A DNA stretch of 64,000 bases from Enterospora canceri (lineage: Eukaryota > Microsporidia > Enterocytozoonidae). Where the stretch lies: positions 49,266-113,265 of the forward strand of contig LWDP01000005.1 of the NCBI GenBank assembly GCA_002087915.1, written 5' to 3'. Both the position numbers and the translations under genes were made by a program. The notes below the pieces were generated by a model. It was given only the letters and a program-made list of their open reading frames with translations. It was not told the DNA's origin and made no database searches. The stretch's first letter is position 1. Every line of letters begins with the position of its first letter. This document shows, one piece after another, positions 26,714 to 36,385 of the stretch.

Positions 26714-28204
26714 ATGGCAATTGAGCAAGAAATAGACGAGATCTTCCTCCACAACGCACAGCCCACTTCCGATACGAACAAGATCAGGAACCTGCAGGAG
26801 TACATCGAACGACTTGGTGGAATCAAGTCGCATCTTGAGGTGATTTCTGACCAGGTTGTTGGAATCAAAACAAACTTCGAGATCTACGATATTCAGCTTG
26901 ATTCACTTGCTAAGGACTTGCAGATGATCCAGGACAAGAACAGGGAGCTGGAGACGCGACTGAACAGGGACAAGGACGTCTTCGAGAAGCTGAAGAGCCT
27001 CACTCTCGCCCTGAGCATCGATGACACGCATCTTCAGATCCTCGACAACGGCAGCTTCACCAAAATGGACGATCTCGTCAAAATGCAGGAGTCGCTGAAC
27101 ATTCTGGCTGGATTCCGCGTAGAGAAGTACACGATTCGAATTGTGCGAGAGACGAAGGAGAAGGTGCTGCGATGCCAACGTGACTTCTTCAAGAGATTCG
27201 TGAGCTACCTGAACAAGACATTCGTGCGATCAGAGAGCCAGGGCGAGCTGAAGGTGCATCGAGACCTCTACAACAAGATCAAGCAGTATCGATTCATCTT
27301 CACGCACAGCAAGAAGTACGAAGACACCTTCAAAATGGTCTTTGGCTCCTACACGCTCCACTCAAAGCGGCTGTACGAGGCTGAGTTTGCAGCCCACATC
27401 GATGCGATTCTGAAGCTCGTGAATGATCCAGAGAAGATGCAGCTGTCGATGGACGTGTTGATCAAATCATTTGAGTCACTGGTGACGTGTGAGCTCAACT
27501 TCCTGATCAATTTGGTCGAAGAGGACGAGACTGGTGAACAGGGTGCAATTGACATCTTCAAGGGCGTCTCTGGACTGATATTTGAGTTTCTTGATCAGAT
27601 GTTCAAGCAGTCTCGTGCTATCACGATAATCAGCCTCTCTAAAATCGCATCTGATTCCGAGACACCTCGTGGACTGTTTCTACGCTCATTCAGGGGCGAC
27701 CTGTACAGGAAGTTTGAATTGCTTCAAGATCGATTTGTGAAGGACGAGGAAGAGAAGTTGCGTAAGAACATCAAACTTGATTCTCTTCAACAGGTGCTGA
27801 ATCAGAAGGGAATGAGTGACCTGAAATCCAGGATGCTACGGATGTATCTGACACGCTATCTCAGGAAGGTTGATGAGATATCACTTGAGAAGTTGATCTA
27901 CAGATTCAAGGCGATTCACAGCCTAAGAATTCCATTTGAGGTGGAAAGAGAGCTGCCATCTGATTCAGCCCAAAAGGGAGTTGTTCTGAGTGAAATAATG
28001 CACGCAATGGAAGCACGCATCGTCTCTGACGTGTTTGGAGGAGACGATGAGGTTGGAAATGTGAAACGAGTTGTTGAAATGATCCGTGGCAAATCAACCA
28101 GGCCAACTGAGGCGGAATTGCTCCTACTGAAAAATGTTCGTGCAATTGTCCTGGAAAACTGCTCTACTGAAAATAAGACAAAATACGGCAGAATATTTCA
28201 GTAG
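26714..28204 (+). CDS. SEC3: Exocyst complex component Sec3
   Basis: A subunit of the vesicle-tethering exocyst at the plasma membrane. The 496-residue protein begins with coiled coils (about 15-100). The segment running from LDSLAKDLQMIQDKNRELET to ALSIDDTHLQILDNG matches the conserved start of the Sec3 C-terminal domain (usual pattern: NNGLQVQ..N...L...L..ISI). A helical-rod region follows. The N-terminal phosphoinositide-binding PH-like domain of yeast Sec3 is missing, and total length is about a third of the yeast protein. The start is TTTTAGCCCATG. The assignment rests on one segment plus overall architecture. Confidence 0.68.
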   Translation: MAIEQEIDEIFLHNAQPTSDTNKIRNLQEYIERLGGIKSHLEVISDQVVGIKTNFEIYDIQLDSLAKDLQMIQDKNRELETRLNRDKDVFEKLKSLTLALSIDDTHLQILDNGSFTKMDDLVKMQESLNILAGFRVEKYTIRIVRETKEKVLRCQRDFFKRFVSYLNKTFVRSESQGELKVHRDLYNKIKQYRFIFTHSKKYEDTFKMVFGSYTLHSKRLYEAEFAAHIDAILKLVNDPEKMQLSMDVLIKSFESLVTCELNFLINLVEEDETGEQGAIDIFKGVSGLIFEFLDQMFKQSRAITIISLSKIASDSETPRGLFLRSFRGDLYRKFELLQDRFVKDEEEKLRKNIKLDSLQQVLNQKGMSDLKSRMLRMYLTRYLRKVDEISLEKLIYRFKAIHSLRIPFEVERELPSDSAQKGVVLSEIMHAMEARIVSDVFGGDDEVGNVKRVVEMIRGKSTRPTEAELLLLKNVRAIVLENCSTENKTKYGRIFQ

Positions 28205-28230
28205 AATAATTTGCTACCAAAACAACCCCA

Positions 28231-29580
28231 ATGTTTGAACTGCCTGAACTCATCGCCTACTACAACAAAACAGGGCTGTTTGAGACAGCGCTGCTTCTGG
28301 CACAGTTTCAGGCGCAACACGACCAACGTGAGGAGACACGCGTGTTGCTGCTTGAGACACTCTACCACAGTGGAGACCACGCTCGTGTCGTAGAAATGGC
28401 AAGAGAGGATCCAGCATTGCTCAAATACAGGCAGGTGGCCATGATCTGTGCTAAATGCGGCGTATTGGACATCTCTCCTCAAACAGGAACCATTCAATTG
28501 ACTCCCAAAGTAACCAGTTACGAAATTGGATACAACTCCCTGCTTCACTTTTATAAGGCATTGACAGAGACTGATCGACTTAGATACGACTCACTGATAC
28601 GGTCATTAGAAGAGGATTCAGATAATACAGAGGCCATCATACTCCTGTTTAAGGATGGAATGATCAGATATGACGTATTCATAGGTCACATCAGAGCCAT
28701 CAAACTCAACCTGATACGTGACGTACTACTTGACATATTCAGTGGTGAATCAAACAAGCTGTACAATACACCACTAACTGATCTATATCTGCCACTATTC
28801 ACGGTGGATGAGACCAGGACACACCTGAAGACACTCTTCAAGAGAGCAGTCTACTTCAGCGAGCACCACGGTGCCAATGAACACGTCAATCTGATTCTGA
28901 GTCTGTTTTACATCTCAAAGAAGCAGTACAAGGAGGCAAAGAGGAGACTGGAGCGTGGATTGGATCAGAACAGCCACAGTGGAATGAGCCATCTCTACCT
29001 GGGAATATGCTGTAGCATGTTACGTGAATCAGAATACGCCTTACGTCACCTGGATAGGGCGTATCTGATATGCACTGATAGCAGTCTACCAGCGTACTAT
29101 TTAGCATGCGAGCACCAGGGATCCAATGGATTCAGCATTGCCAATTATTACTACAAAATAGCAATGGAGTATTCTGGTGCATTTGGATCAAACTACGCCT
29201 ACTTTCTGCTTGAGAACAAGAGGAACAAGGATGCCCAGAAACACGCTAAGAGGAATACGGTGCTACGAGTGTTCTACTACCTGATGACAGACAGGCTGAA
29301 GGAGGCACAGAAGGAGATGGCCCAATGCAGTGAGACAGAGGGACTCCACTACTATTTGGCAAATGGATACCTGTTGCATTTGGTAGAAGAATACGATGAT
29401 GCAATCAGCAACTACTATTTGGCACAGAATATCAGGCACTTGAAGGTGACAGAGGAGTTGATTAGCATTGCAATGGAGAGCAGAATCAAGAACGATAGGA
29501 GAAACAAGGCATTCACCTATTTATTGGCTCTGTTTGACACACTGGAATACAAGAATAGGAGACTATTCGTATTCATGTGA
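28231..29580 (+). CDS. TPR protein, probable APC/C subunit (Cdc16/APC6-like)
   Basis: A 449-residue protein built of helical tetratricopeptide repeats; the clearest are at about 210-420 (for example ESEYALRHLDRAYLICTDSS and NGFSIANYYYKIAMEYSG). The run AxxxLxRAxxxxPxxxxPxYYLxxEHxxxxNxxxAxxYYKxA resembles Cdc16/APC6, a scaffold of the anaphase-promoting complex. Other TPR families cannot be excluded. CCCC lies before the ATG, 26 bases after SEC3. At about 450 residues it is roughly half the size of yeast Cdc16. Confidence 0.55.
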   Translation: MFELPELIAYYNKTGLFETALLLAQFQAQHDQREETRVLLLETLYHSGDHARVVEMAREDPALLKYRQVAMICAKCGVLDISPQTGTIQLTPKVTSYEIGYNSLLHFYKALTETDRLRYDSLIRSLEEDSDNTEAIILLFKDGMIRYDVFIGHIRAIKLNLIRDVLLDIFSGESNKLYNTPLTDLYLPLFTVDETRTHLKTLFKRAVYFSEHHGANEHVNLILSLFYISKKQYKEAKRRLERGLDQNSHSGMSHLYLGICCSMLRESEYALRHLDRAYLICTDSSLPAYYLACEHQGSNGFSIANYYYKIAMEYSGAFGSNYAYFLLENKRNKDAQKHAKRNTVLRVFYYLMTDRLKEAQKEMAQCSETEGLHYYLANGYLLHLVEEYDDAISNYYLAQNIRHLKVTEELISIAMESRIKNDRRNKAFTYLLALFDTLEYKNRRLFVFM

Positions 29581-29599
29581 CAAATAGGGTGGTAGAATG

Positions 29600-30838
29600 C
29601 TATTTGCTACTGAAATCAGTCATTGACTTGAATCCACCGTAAACAACCAGTGGGAAGCAGATGGATGCCTCTCCCCACACTTTTACGCAGTTTCTGTTTG
29701 GCTTCACTTTCCCCCAGCTGTACGCCTCGCTGATATCAGCCCCAGCATCTGATGCCTCGTGTTCAATTCCAGTATTCACCAATACACAATATTCCAGTCC
29801 ATTATTGAATAGGTTGGCATTGAATATCATGTGTTTGATCAATCCACCACCACAAATGATTGCACCATTCTCACTAGTGTGGATTGACTCCCAATTCAGG
29901 TTGTGGATATCAGCACAGATGTCAATGATCAGCTGATCACGATGTGGGAAGAATGTGACCATGTCACCCAGGCTACCATCAGTGATTGCGGTAGAGTAGA
30001 CCCTGATTCCATTCAGGTAGCACCAGTGGAGTATGCTCGATTTGTCATTGATCTTCTTACCAAGAAGGCGTATTATTTCTGATGGTGTAATACAGACACA
30101 GGTTACACCATCATCCCTGATCACCTTCTTAACCAGCCTATGATCATCCATCAAACTGACGTATCCATTTTTGGTGTTGAATTCAGCATCCTCCTTTCCC
30201 AGAACAATCTCATTCAGAAATGCCGTCATAAACTGCTCAAATGCGTAGTAGTTCCGGTTGTGAACCACCATGTTTCCAATTCTATTCCACCCCTGTTCTC
30301 TGAGCTCCTTACCATCCAACTTGAAATCAGCCAAATAGGTTGGTGCCTTGCATTTCATCAAATCCTCTTCAATTCCACCTGCTGTCGTCACGTAGACGTC
30401 GATGTGGCTGTGTTTGGCCAGAAATTTGATGATTTCTCTGATTCCACACGATGTCATGTTCGATGTGCATCCTAGGAATATTTTGGCATTTGCTTCACGC
30501 ATTCGACGTATTTCAAGAATGGCCTTGTGGATGTTGGATGCCTGGATTCCAGTTGTGCTAAATGACTGCAGTAGCGTATCCAATGTCACTTCTCCATCCA
30601 TATCCAGGCCAGTTACCACAGTACTGAAGTCAAAGGTGTTCTCTTTACAGTCTCCTGCTAAATCATGCGCATTCTTTGGCGCATCCTTCGACATTGGGTA
30701 AAATTTGCGAGGATTCTTGGGTTTATTGATCAAATCACAATCTACCGTCTTTGGGGCTACTTGTGCTGTTGCATCTGATTGGCCGTTACCAGTCTCAGCC
30801 TTATCCACTTGCTTTGCATCACGTCTCGCCTTAGTCAT
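29600..30838 (-). CDS. DYS1: Deoxyhypusine synthase
   Basis: Catalyses the first step of hypusine formation on eIF5A, using NAD and spermidine. The 412-residue protein has IFLGCTSNMTSCGIREII and VTTAGGIEEDL for NAD binding, NPSEI-like TPSEIIRLLGKKI, then GGGLIKHMIFNANL, and the active-site lysine in EAYSWGKV near residue 374. An N-terminal extension of about 65 residues is polar and lacks homology. The family norm is about 370, so it is slightly long. No CCC abuts the ATG; a GGGG lies 14 bases upstream on the coding strand. Confidence 0.95.
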   Translation of the reverse strand: MTKARRDAKQVDKAETGNGQSDATAQVAPKTVDCDLINKPKNPRKFYPMSKDAPKNAHDLAGDCKENTFDFSTVVTGLDMDGEVTLDTLLQSFSTTGIQASNIHKAILEIRRMREANAKIFLGCTSNMTSCGIREIIKFLAKHSHIDVYVTTAGGIEEDLMKCKAPTYLADFKLDGKELREQGWNRIGNMVVHNRNYYAFEQFMTAFLNEIVLGKEDAEFNTKNGYVSLMDDHRLVKKVIRDDGVTCVCITPSEIIRLLGKKINDKSSILHWCYLNGIRVYSTAITDGSLGDMVTFFPHRDQLIIDICADIHNLNWESIHTSENGAIICGGGLIKHMIFNANLFNNGLEYCVLVNTGIEHEASDAGADISEAYSWGKVKPNRNCVKVWGEASICFPLVVYGGFKSMTDFSSK

Positions 30839-30877
30839 TCAGTTAGATACCCCTCTTTTTCCAGTATTTCTTAAATA

Positions 30878-30915
30878 CTCAATAATGACAGGTTTAGTGA
30901 TCTGTCATTATTGAG
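30878..30915. repeat. Perfect 14-bp inverted repeat (hairpin)
   Basis: CTCAATAATGACAG at 30878-30891 and its exact reverse complement at 30902-30915 flank a 10-base loop. It sits in the 136-base spacer between two minus-strand genes, upstream of deoxyhypusine synthase and downstream of the CPSF-A-like gene. It may be an RNA hairpin in a leader or 3' end, a protein-binding site or a degenerate mobile-element tip. Confidence 0.75.
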
Positions 30916-30974
30916 AGAAAGTGATAATTTGGTATTGTGGCTAGTAAGATGACTATCATTCACAACCCTGTCTT

Positions 30975-33764
30975 CTAATCAAAGAGGTAGACTGATCCAT
31001 CATGTTTTGACACAACTAGTCCATTTGTGTACGTGATACTGGTGATGGATGGATCAACTATCAAGTTGTATAGGGAGTAATCCTCTACCATGAACTCGTG
31101 CATTATTTCCATTGATGATGGGGGATGGAACTTGAACAGTTCAAAGAGGAGGCCTGGCTTGAACTGGGATGTGGATGGAATGTGGAATTCGTAGGTGTTT
31201 TTCAGTCTGTCTTCAAAGCGGAATTCATCATCGTTTGGCTCCTCCTTCTGAATCAGGCCATTTAGCTCAATATCAGATCCATCAGCGTATTTGGTAGCAG
31301 TTGAATCAGGAACAATGTATGGAATGGGTCTGTTAGGACAATCACTGTCTTTGGTGTAGAAGATGTTGTTGATCACTGTGTATGCATTGTGATTCATCTC
31401 AAGAACCAATGTGATATTGATCAGCATCATTCGTCTGACGTAGATCACATTCTCACAACTCAAGGTGTTGATCAATTTGATCAGGTTGTTGTACAGTTTG
31501 AAAACCAGAATGTTTCTACTGGTGCAGACACACAGGGAGTTATTGATTGGATTATGGGCAACTGCTATGACTTTGTGACTGATTGGGTACCTTATTGCCT
31601 CAGTCAGCTTGAAATTGCCAATATCATAAATTACCAGTACAAATCCATCTACGATATCATTCACAACCAGTGCAATTCTGTTCTCGTTGATTCGTTCTAC
31701 AATGCATTTGGTTGCTACTTCGTATTTGAGGCTGGTGATGAATACAATTTTGTTTCTGTTCTTTCTACAGAGAAACAGTTCGTGGATGTTTCTATCGTAT
31801 TTCTCATAGATCAAATACTCCTTGTTTTCAAATACAAGACTGTTTCTGTAATCATCCTCGAAATTGATGAATTCTAATTCCAATTCAGTGGTTGTTAACT
31901 GCACCTTCTTCCTATCAAACCTAACTATCTTATTCTCTACGCAAATGTAGTCTATTCCTCTTTTACCAAAGACAAATGTGTCGTATTTGGTGATGATGGT
32001 GCCTAGAGAACTGTGATGGATCATTCTGTCTCTTAGTTTGATGTGTTTTGTTATCATGGCCTTCCTTTGATTGATAGTTTCAATGCGTTTGAATCTTCTG
32101 ACTTCGTTTGTGTAGAATGCTTCAATTATTGGATTTCCTGTATTCTGATTTGTATTCAGGTTCAATTTTGTGATATCTGGGTCTGTGTATTCTTTGGATG
32201 GCTTTGTGATGAATACTTGATCGTAGTACTCAAATGTTATTCCATCCTTTACCACAGTATCCAATATTGTGTATACGCCAATTTCATCACCGTATTTTTC
32301 TGCGATATTCTCCTCAAAATCGTAGAAAATGCGAGTTTCTTCACCTGGTTCTTCTACAAAAATCTCATCCTTCACTTCGTAGATTTCAGAAATGTTATCA
32401 ATTTTGTAGATTCTGGCTGTGTCATCTTTCAAAATGGTCATGTAGGTTTTATCGTAGATTATTCCACCAAACTGGGACAATACAATCTCATTACCAGTGT
32501 AATATTGATCAAAATTACTTCCTTTCATGACGTACAGAATGCGCTTCGAACAGGCCATGAAACCATTCTTGTTCATTTTGATATCAACTATTTGATCATT
32601 TCCATGATACGTGTTATTTTTATACCAAATTGTAAACTGATTCAGGGTGCTTATCACACAAATGTCTATGTCCTTGTAACAGTACACAATGTCATTGAAT
32701 TCACCAGCATCATATTCAAATCTGCAACTGATCTGTTTGTTTCCAGTGATGAGTTCATTGCATTTTGTTGATCTGTTGTAGAATGCGTTGATCAACTCTT
32801 TCTCAGTCTCCTTGTTCTTTGACCAAATCAACTTGTTGTTTTCTGTATCCGATTTGAATTGAGAATATCCTGTACTGGTTGCAGCAAACATTAATCCATT
32901 AGCCCGTACAATATTACCACGAATGTTTGATTCACCCAAATAGTACAAATTGAACTCTTTGTTGAGCATGTAGCAGTATTCATCTCCATATACCAAGGTG
33001 ATCTCACTATTGAAGCTAAATGAATTGATGCTACCAACTTCCTTACCAAGTTTCTTGCATTTTTGAACATTATTCTCTTCATAGAACAGACAGCTTCCAT
33101 CACAGTATACAACAGTGTCTACGTGATAAAATGCTTGTAGATTCGTGTAGAGTTGTCTGTTCTTGAATCCTTTGACCTTATTCTTAAAATTCAACTTCGA
33201 ATCACTATCAAGTACCTGTGTTTTGGTGTGCGTATGTGAACAGCAATCCAGGCTTGTTACGAAATAGTTCGTGTAGTTCTCAAAGAGTAATCCAACTGTG
33301 CATTGTGATAGAACAAATACACTCAGAATATTCGCCAATTCGAAGTTGTCAAAGACCTTGAAGTTCAATTCGTCTTCATGTTTTCTGATAACCGTAAAAA
33401 TGCCCTTTCCAAACAAAACAGCCTTAACCGCTGAATCAATGCGAAATTTGACAATTTTGTTGCATTGAATTGGGAATTCAAAGCTGTGGACTTTCGTAGT
33501 CCGCACGAATTCGCCATTCTTGTTCTTCTGTAGCGTAGTCTGCGTTGTTGCTGCTGCTCCAACCTCCAGAATTGTGTTCTCTTCAATTTTCACAAGGTGT
33601 GTGAAGAAGCCTGTTTTGTAACTGAACAGCTCATTTAGCTCTGTGTCGTACACAACGACTTTGTTGTACATTCCAGTAACAAAATAGCACACGTTGTCCA
33701 TTTCAATCATCTCCACGTCACAGATTCTGTTTGGTTCTCGTAGCATATTCTTCACTAGTTGCAT
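30975..33764 (-). CDS. Beta-propeller protein, CPSF-A/DDB1 superfamily candidate
   Basis: 929 residues, overwhelmingly beta-strand with no membrane segment, and WD-like blade repeats throughout. Two sections resemble the CPSF160 (Cft1)/Rse1/DDB1 family: ISHKVIAVAHNPINNSLCVC near residue 725, like the HxxxxxFAV blade of that family, and the C-terminal ITYTNGLVVSKHDGSVYLFD resembling its last propeller blade. The length is reduced from about 1150-1400. A cleavage/polyadenylation or splicing role would follow if the family call holds. The start has CCC two bases before the ATG on the coding strand. A propeller is seen; the family is inference. Confidence 0.45.
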   Translation of the reverse strand: MQLVKNMLREPNRICDVEMIEMDNVCYFVTGMYNKVVVYDTELNELFSYKTGFFTHLVKIEENTILEVGAAATTQTTLQKNKNGEFVRTTKVHSFEFPIQCNKIVKFRIDSAVKAVLFGKGIFTVIRKHEDELNFKVFDNFELANILSVFVLSQCTVGLLFENYTNYFVTSLDCCSHTHTKTQVLDSDSKLNFKNKVKGFKNRQLYTNLQAFYHVDTVVYCDGSCLFYEENNVQKCKKLGKEVGSINSFSFNSEITLVYGDEYCYMLNKEFNLYYLGESNIRGNIVRANGLMFAATSTGYSQFKSDTENNKLIWSKNKETEKELINAFYNRSTKCNELITGNKQISCRFEYDAGEFNDIVYCYKDIDICVISTLNQFTIWYKNNTYHGNDQIVDIKMNKNGFMACSKRILYVMKGSNFDQYYTGNEIVLSQFGGIIYDKTYMTILKDDTARIYKIDNISEIYEVKDEIFVEEPGEETRIFYDFEENIAEKYGDEIGVYTILDTVVKDGITFEYYDQVFITKPSKEYTDPDITKLNLNTNQNTGNPIIEAFYTNEVRRFKRIETINQRKAMITKHIKLRDRMIHHSSLGTIITKYDTFVFGKRGIDYICVENKIVRFDRKKVQLTTTELELEFINFEDDYRNSLVFENKEYLIYEKYDRNIHELFLCRKNRNKIVFITSLKYEVATKCIVERINENRIALVVNDIVDGFVLVIYDIGNFKLTEAIRYPISHKVIAVAHNPINNSLCVCTSRNILVFKLYNNLIKLINTLSCENVIYVRRMMLINITLVLEMNHNAYTVINNIFYTKDSDCPNRPIPYIVPDSTATKYADGSDIELNGLIQKEEPNDDEFRFEDRLKNTYEFHIPSTSQFKPGLLFELFKFHPPSSMEIMHEFMVEDYSLYNLIVDPSITSITYTNGLVVSKHDGSVYLFD

Positions 33765-33799
33765 AAGGGATTAAAAGTTTGTATATTTATGCTTATAGT

Positions 33800-34357
33800 T
33801 TATTTGTTTGTCGCAAAGAAGTCTTCAGGTATTTCACTCTCATTTATAACGTGCTCTTCATTAAATAGGTCCGTCTTTCTCAGCATATTTGAGTAGTCAG
33901 GTTTCTCTACTGGTTTTTTCATCTTCGAAACAGTTCCAATGTACCCTTTGTCGTAGCAACAGTTACCTAACACATTTCCAAATTGTCTAAATGCTCGTTT
34001 AAACGAATCCGTAACTGCTTCTTTAGTTGCCTTTTCTATTGCCAGCGCCTTACTTCTTTGATTCTCAGCATGGCCAAGACCAACATCCTCCTTCGTAGTT
34101 CCATCTGATAGCATTATTCTGCATATACATGTGTATGCAACTGACACCTTGCCATCCTTATCATCGCAGTATTCCTGTTTCAACTTTTTTATTTTTGTTT
34201 TCCACCCGTTATAGCCAAAGATTCGGTTGGCCATTTCGATGACCATGTGGCCTTCCACGTACGTTAATTTGCTTCCACCTGCTCCCTGTCTCACTGCTAA
34301 GAACTCTGGTCCTAGAAATTTGTTCAATTTCTTCTGAATATTTTTGTCAATGGGCAT
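33800..34357 (-). CDS. RAD52: Rad52 recombination protein, core domain only
   Basis: A strand-annealing protein of homologous recombination. The 185-residue protein, from the ATG at 34357, has the Rad52 N-terminal signature: GPEFLAVRQGAGGSKLTYVE at about residues 15-34, ANRIFGYNGWKT, and the Rad52/22 helix GLGHAENQRSKALAIEKATK followed by DSFKRAFRQFGNVLGNC. The C-terminal Rad51- and RPA-binding region of yeast Rad52 (about 300 residues) is missing. The frame is open another 20 codons upstream but would overlap the next gene, so the shorter start is preferred, although it has only CC rather than CCC. Confidence 0.92.
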   Translation of the reverse strand: MPIDKNIQKKLNKFLGPEFLAVRQGAGGSKLTYVEGHMVIEMANRIFGYNGWKTKIKKLKQEYCDDKDGKVSVAYTCICRIMLSDGTTKEDVGLGHAENQRSKALAIEKATKEAVTDSFKRAFRQFGNVLGNCCYDKGYIGTVSKMKKPVEKPDYSNMLRKTDLFNEEHVINESEIPEDFFATNK

Positions 34358-34377
34358 GAATGGATAAACAAAGTTCT

Positions 34378-34644
34378 TTATTTTTGTTTGTACCAGGCTG
34401 AGAAACCAATAGAACAAGAAATAGCAATTACAGCCACAAACAGCTGTATTGGAGATGCATTAGGCATCAATTTGCATGCCAGATGGCATCCAAACACCAT
34501 TAGAATGAAAACAAGGTAGAAGACCAAAACTTGCATTGCTGTCAGAGAGAGTGCTGATTCTGCATCTCCAACCACATTCTTCATCTTCCTTATACTCTTC
34601 TTGTTGTACTGAATGATTTGTCGTGCTTCAGGCTGCTTTGTCAT
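34378..34644 (-). CDS. Small membrane protein with two transmembrane helices
   Basis: 88 residues from the ATG at 34644. A basic N-terminal segment (KKSIRKMKNVVG) is followed by two helices, about residues 36-58 and 64-83, joined by a short Pro-containing loop, and a Lys-rich end. The topology suits a small ER or Golgi accessory subunit. CCC lies three bases before the ATG. No family is recognised confidently. Confidence 0.68.
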   Translation of the reverse strand: MTKQPEARQIIQYNKKSIRKMKNVVGDAESALSLTAMQVLVFYLVFILMVFGCHLACKLMPNASPIQLFVAVIAISCSIGFSAWYKQK

Positions 34645-34696
34645 TAAGGGCAAACAAACAAAACTTTTTCATAAATTCATGCTTGTTTAATTCGTG

Positions 34697-36223
34697 TCAC
34701 ACCAATTCACCAGTACCGTTCTTGATTGCTACTGTGATGCTCTGGCCCAATTTCAAGATGTTTCCACCAAGATCAACTGCTATAAAACACTCCAATTTCT
34801 CCAGGTTCTCTTCTTCCAGTAAAACCGTTAGTATTTTTTTAATCGGATACACAAGTGATCTTGTTCCATCTGTTACTACAACTTTCAGTTTTCTTAGTAG
34901 TGTTGATGTATTCTTTTCATCATAGTGGACTGTTAGATCAAATATTAGAGGCCTATTCAAATATTTCTCTACCTCAGTTGGTCCTACAATCATGTAGAAT
35001 GTGTTCTTGAATTGTGCAATGCTTTTGTCATAGTTTCCTGTATAAAACAGCTTTATTAACTCACCAAATGGCACAATCATTTGATTGTTCTTGATGAAAT
35101 ATGCTACTGGTGAATATTTGATGGTATCCTGAACCCTGAAGTTCTTCTCAATGAAATCAGCCACGTTCATGTTCTCATCGTATTCGCATTGTATTACGCT
35201 ATCATCAATTTCAAGCCTACACATTCTCTCACATTTGCTTCTAATCAGTCTCTTATTTTCTATCAGATCACATTCAACTTTATCAAAATCAATTTCACCT
35301 GTATTCTTTGACCTCAATTTGAATTCGAGGAATTTCAGGTCTTCTTTAATTTTTCCTGATATTTGACAAATCATGTTCTTGTTCTCCTTCAACACCGCCT
35401 TCAGAATGATTAAATCACCAAAATACTTCTCATCTTTGAGTGTATTGTTATTATCAAACGTATAGTCCACATTCTTATTCAGATATTCCAGAAAGAATCC
35501 CGTGTTGTTTTCGACCATTTTCAGAAGTTTGTTGATTTTCAATTCATCATTCAGTGTTCTATTGCGTAACAAAGCAAAGAAGAGTTTCTCGCTGTTTTGA
35601 TAGAGATGCGAGAGCACTGTGAGCACATTGTGTTGGATCACAGTGTTGTTCTCCTCCAAACAGAGTAGAATGAACTTGATTTGAGAATCTGTGCACTTTA
35701 TGACCATCCCTTCCTCATTCTTGATCTTCGTTGCTTTCTTTAACACCTTACTTACAGTCATCCTGATTATTTCTGAGTCTTCGTTGAGCATATCAATCAG
35801 GAAGTTCACTGCTTCTGGTACCAGGAAATGTTCAAGTGCTTTTATGAACTCGTTTTTAACTGCGATGTCTTCATCTTCTATTGCATAAATAAACAAACCA
35901 AGTTCATTTTTATCAAACAACTTTTCCTTGTCATTGCAAGAGATGTTCCTGAATCGATGAAGTAACTTCGCATAGCATAATCTGACATCTGAATCCCTGT
36001 CACATACCAGAAAACAGCTTCTTTCAAGCAATTTGAGATCAAATATTTTAGATTCCTTGATTTTACGCAAACGTTCAATTACACATTTGCGCACTTCTGG
36101 ATTATCATCTCTCATACAAATGACTAGTTTATCTATATTAATGCATGCTTCTGCATCTGAAAACTGGCTAATTCTGTTCATCCGTTCTTTGTAGAAAATT
36201 ATTCCATTTCCTTCAAATTCCAT
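34697..36223 (-). CDS. HEAT-repeat protein (weak Integrator subunit 4 resemblance)
   Basis: 508 residues. The N-terminal third holds at least five HEAT repeats with the DxxxxVR pattern (for example DNPEVRKCVIERLRKI and DRDSDVRLCYAKLLHRF). The C-terminal 130 residues are beta-rich, as in proteins that end in an immunoglobulin-like sandwich. HEAT repeats followed by a C-terminal beta domain is the plan of INTS4; adaptor and coatomer subunits are other possibilities. The start has GACCATG. SFT2 diverges 162 bases away. Confidence 0.6.
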   Translation of the reverse strand: MEFEGNGIIFYKERMNRISQFSDAEACINIDKLVICMRDDNPEVRKCVIERLRKIKESKIFDLKLLERSCFLVCDRDSDVRLCYAKLLHRFRNISCNDKEKLFDKNELGLFIYAIEDEDIAVKNEFIKALEHFLVPEAVNFLIDMLNEDSEIIRMTVSKVLKKATKIKNEEGMVIKCTDSQIKFILLCLEENNTVIQHNVLTVLSHLYQNSEKLFFALLRNRTLNDELKINKLLKMVENNTGFFLEYLNKNVDYTFDNNNTLKDEKYFGDLIILKAVLKENKNMICQISGKIKEDLKFLEFKLRSKNTGEIDFDKVECDLIENKRLIRSKCERMCRLEIDDSVIQCEYDENMNVADFIEKNFRVQDTIKYSPVAYFIKNNQMIVPFGELIKLFYTGNYDKSIAQFKNTFYMIVGPTEVEKYLNRPLIFDLTVHYDEKNTSTLLRKLKVVVTDGTRSLVYPIKKILTVLLEEENLEKLECFIAVDLGGNILKLGQSITVAIKNGTGELV

Positions 36224-36381
36224 GGTCTAAAAATGGGAAATGATTCTATTGACCATGGAAATGACATAGATGTCATCAACATCCCTTTATTCCATCAATA
36301 TAGACCATTTTACCATTATTTTAGTTTGTTTGTTTATGCATGTAACAATTCTTCAAACATAAAAACTTTTTATTTTGAGGG

Positions 36382-36384
36382 CCC
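36382..36384 (+). promoter_or_regulatory. CCC start signal of SFT2
   Basis: CCC one base before the ATG at 36386. The frame is open to 36233, adding 51 codons, but those bases are spacer-like. Confidence 0.5.
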
Positions 36385-36385
36385 A

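Noticed and set aside
32043..32771. 242-codon plus-strand open frame opposite the CPSF-A-like gene
   Set aside because: Phe/Ile/Val/Cys-rich antisense translation of a beta-propeller gene; no signal.
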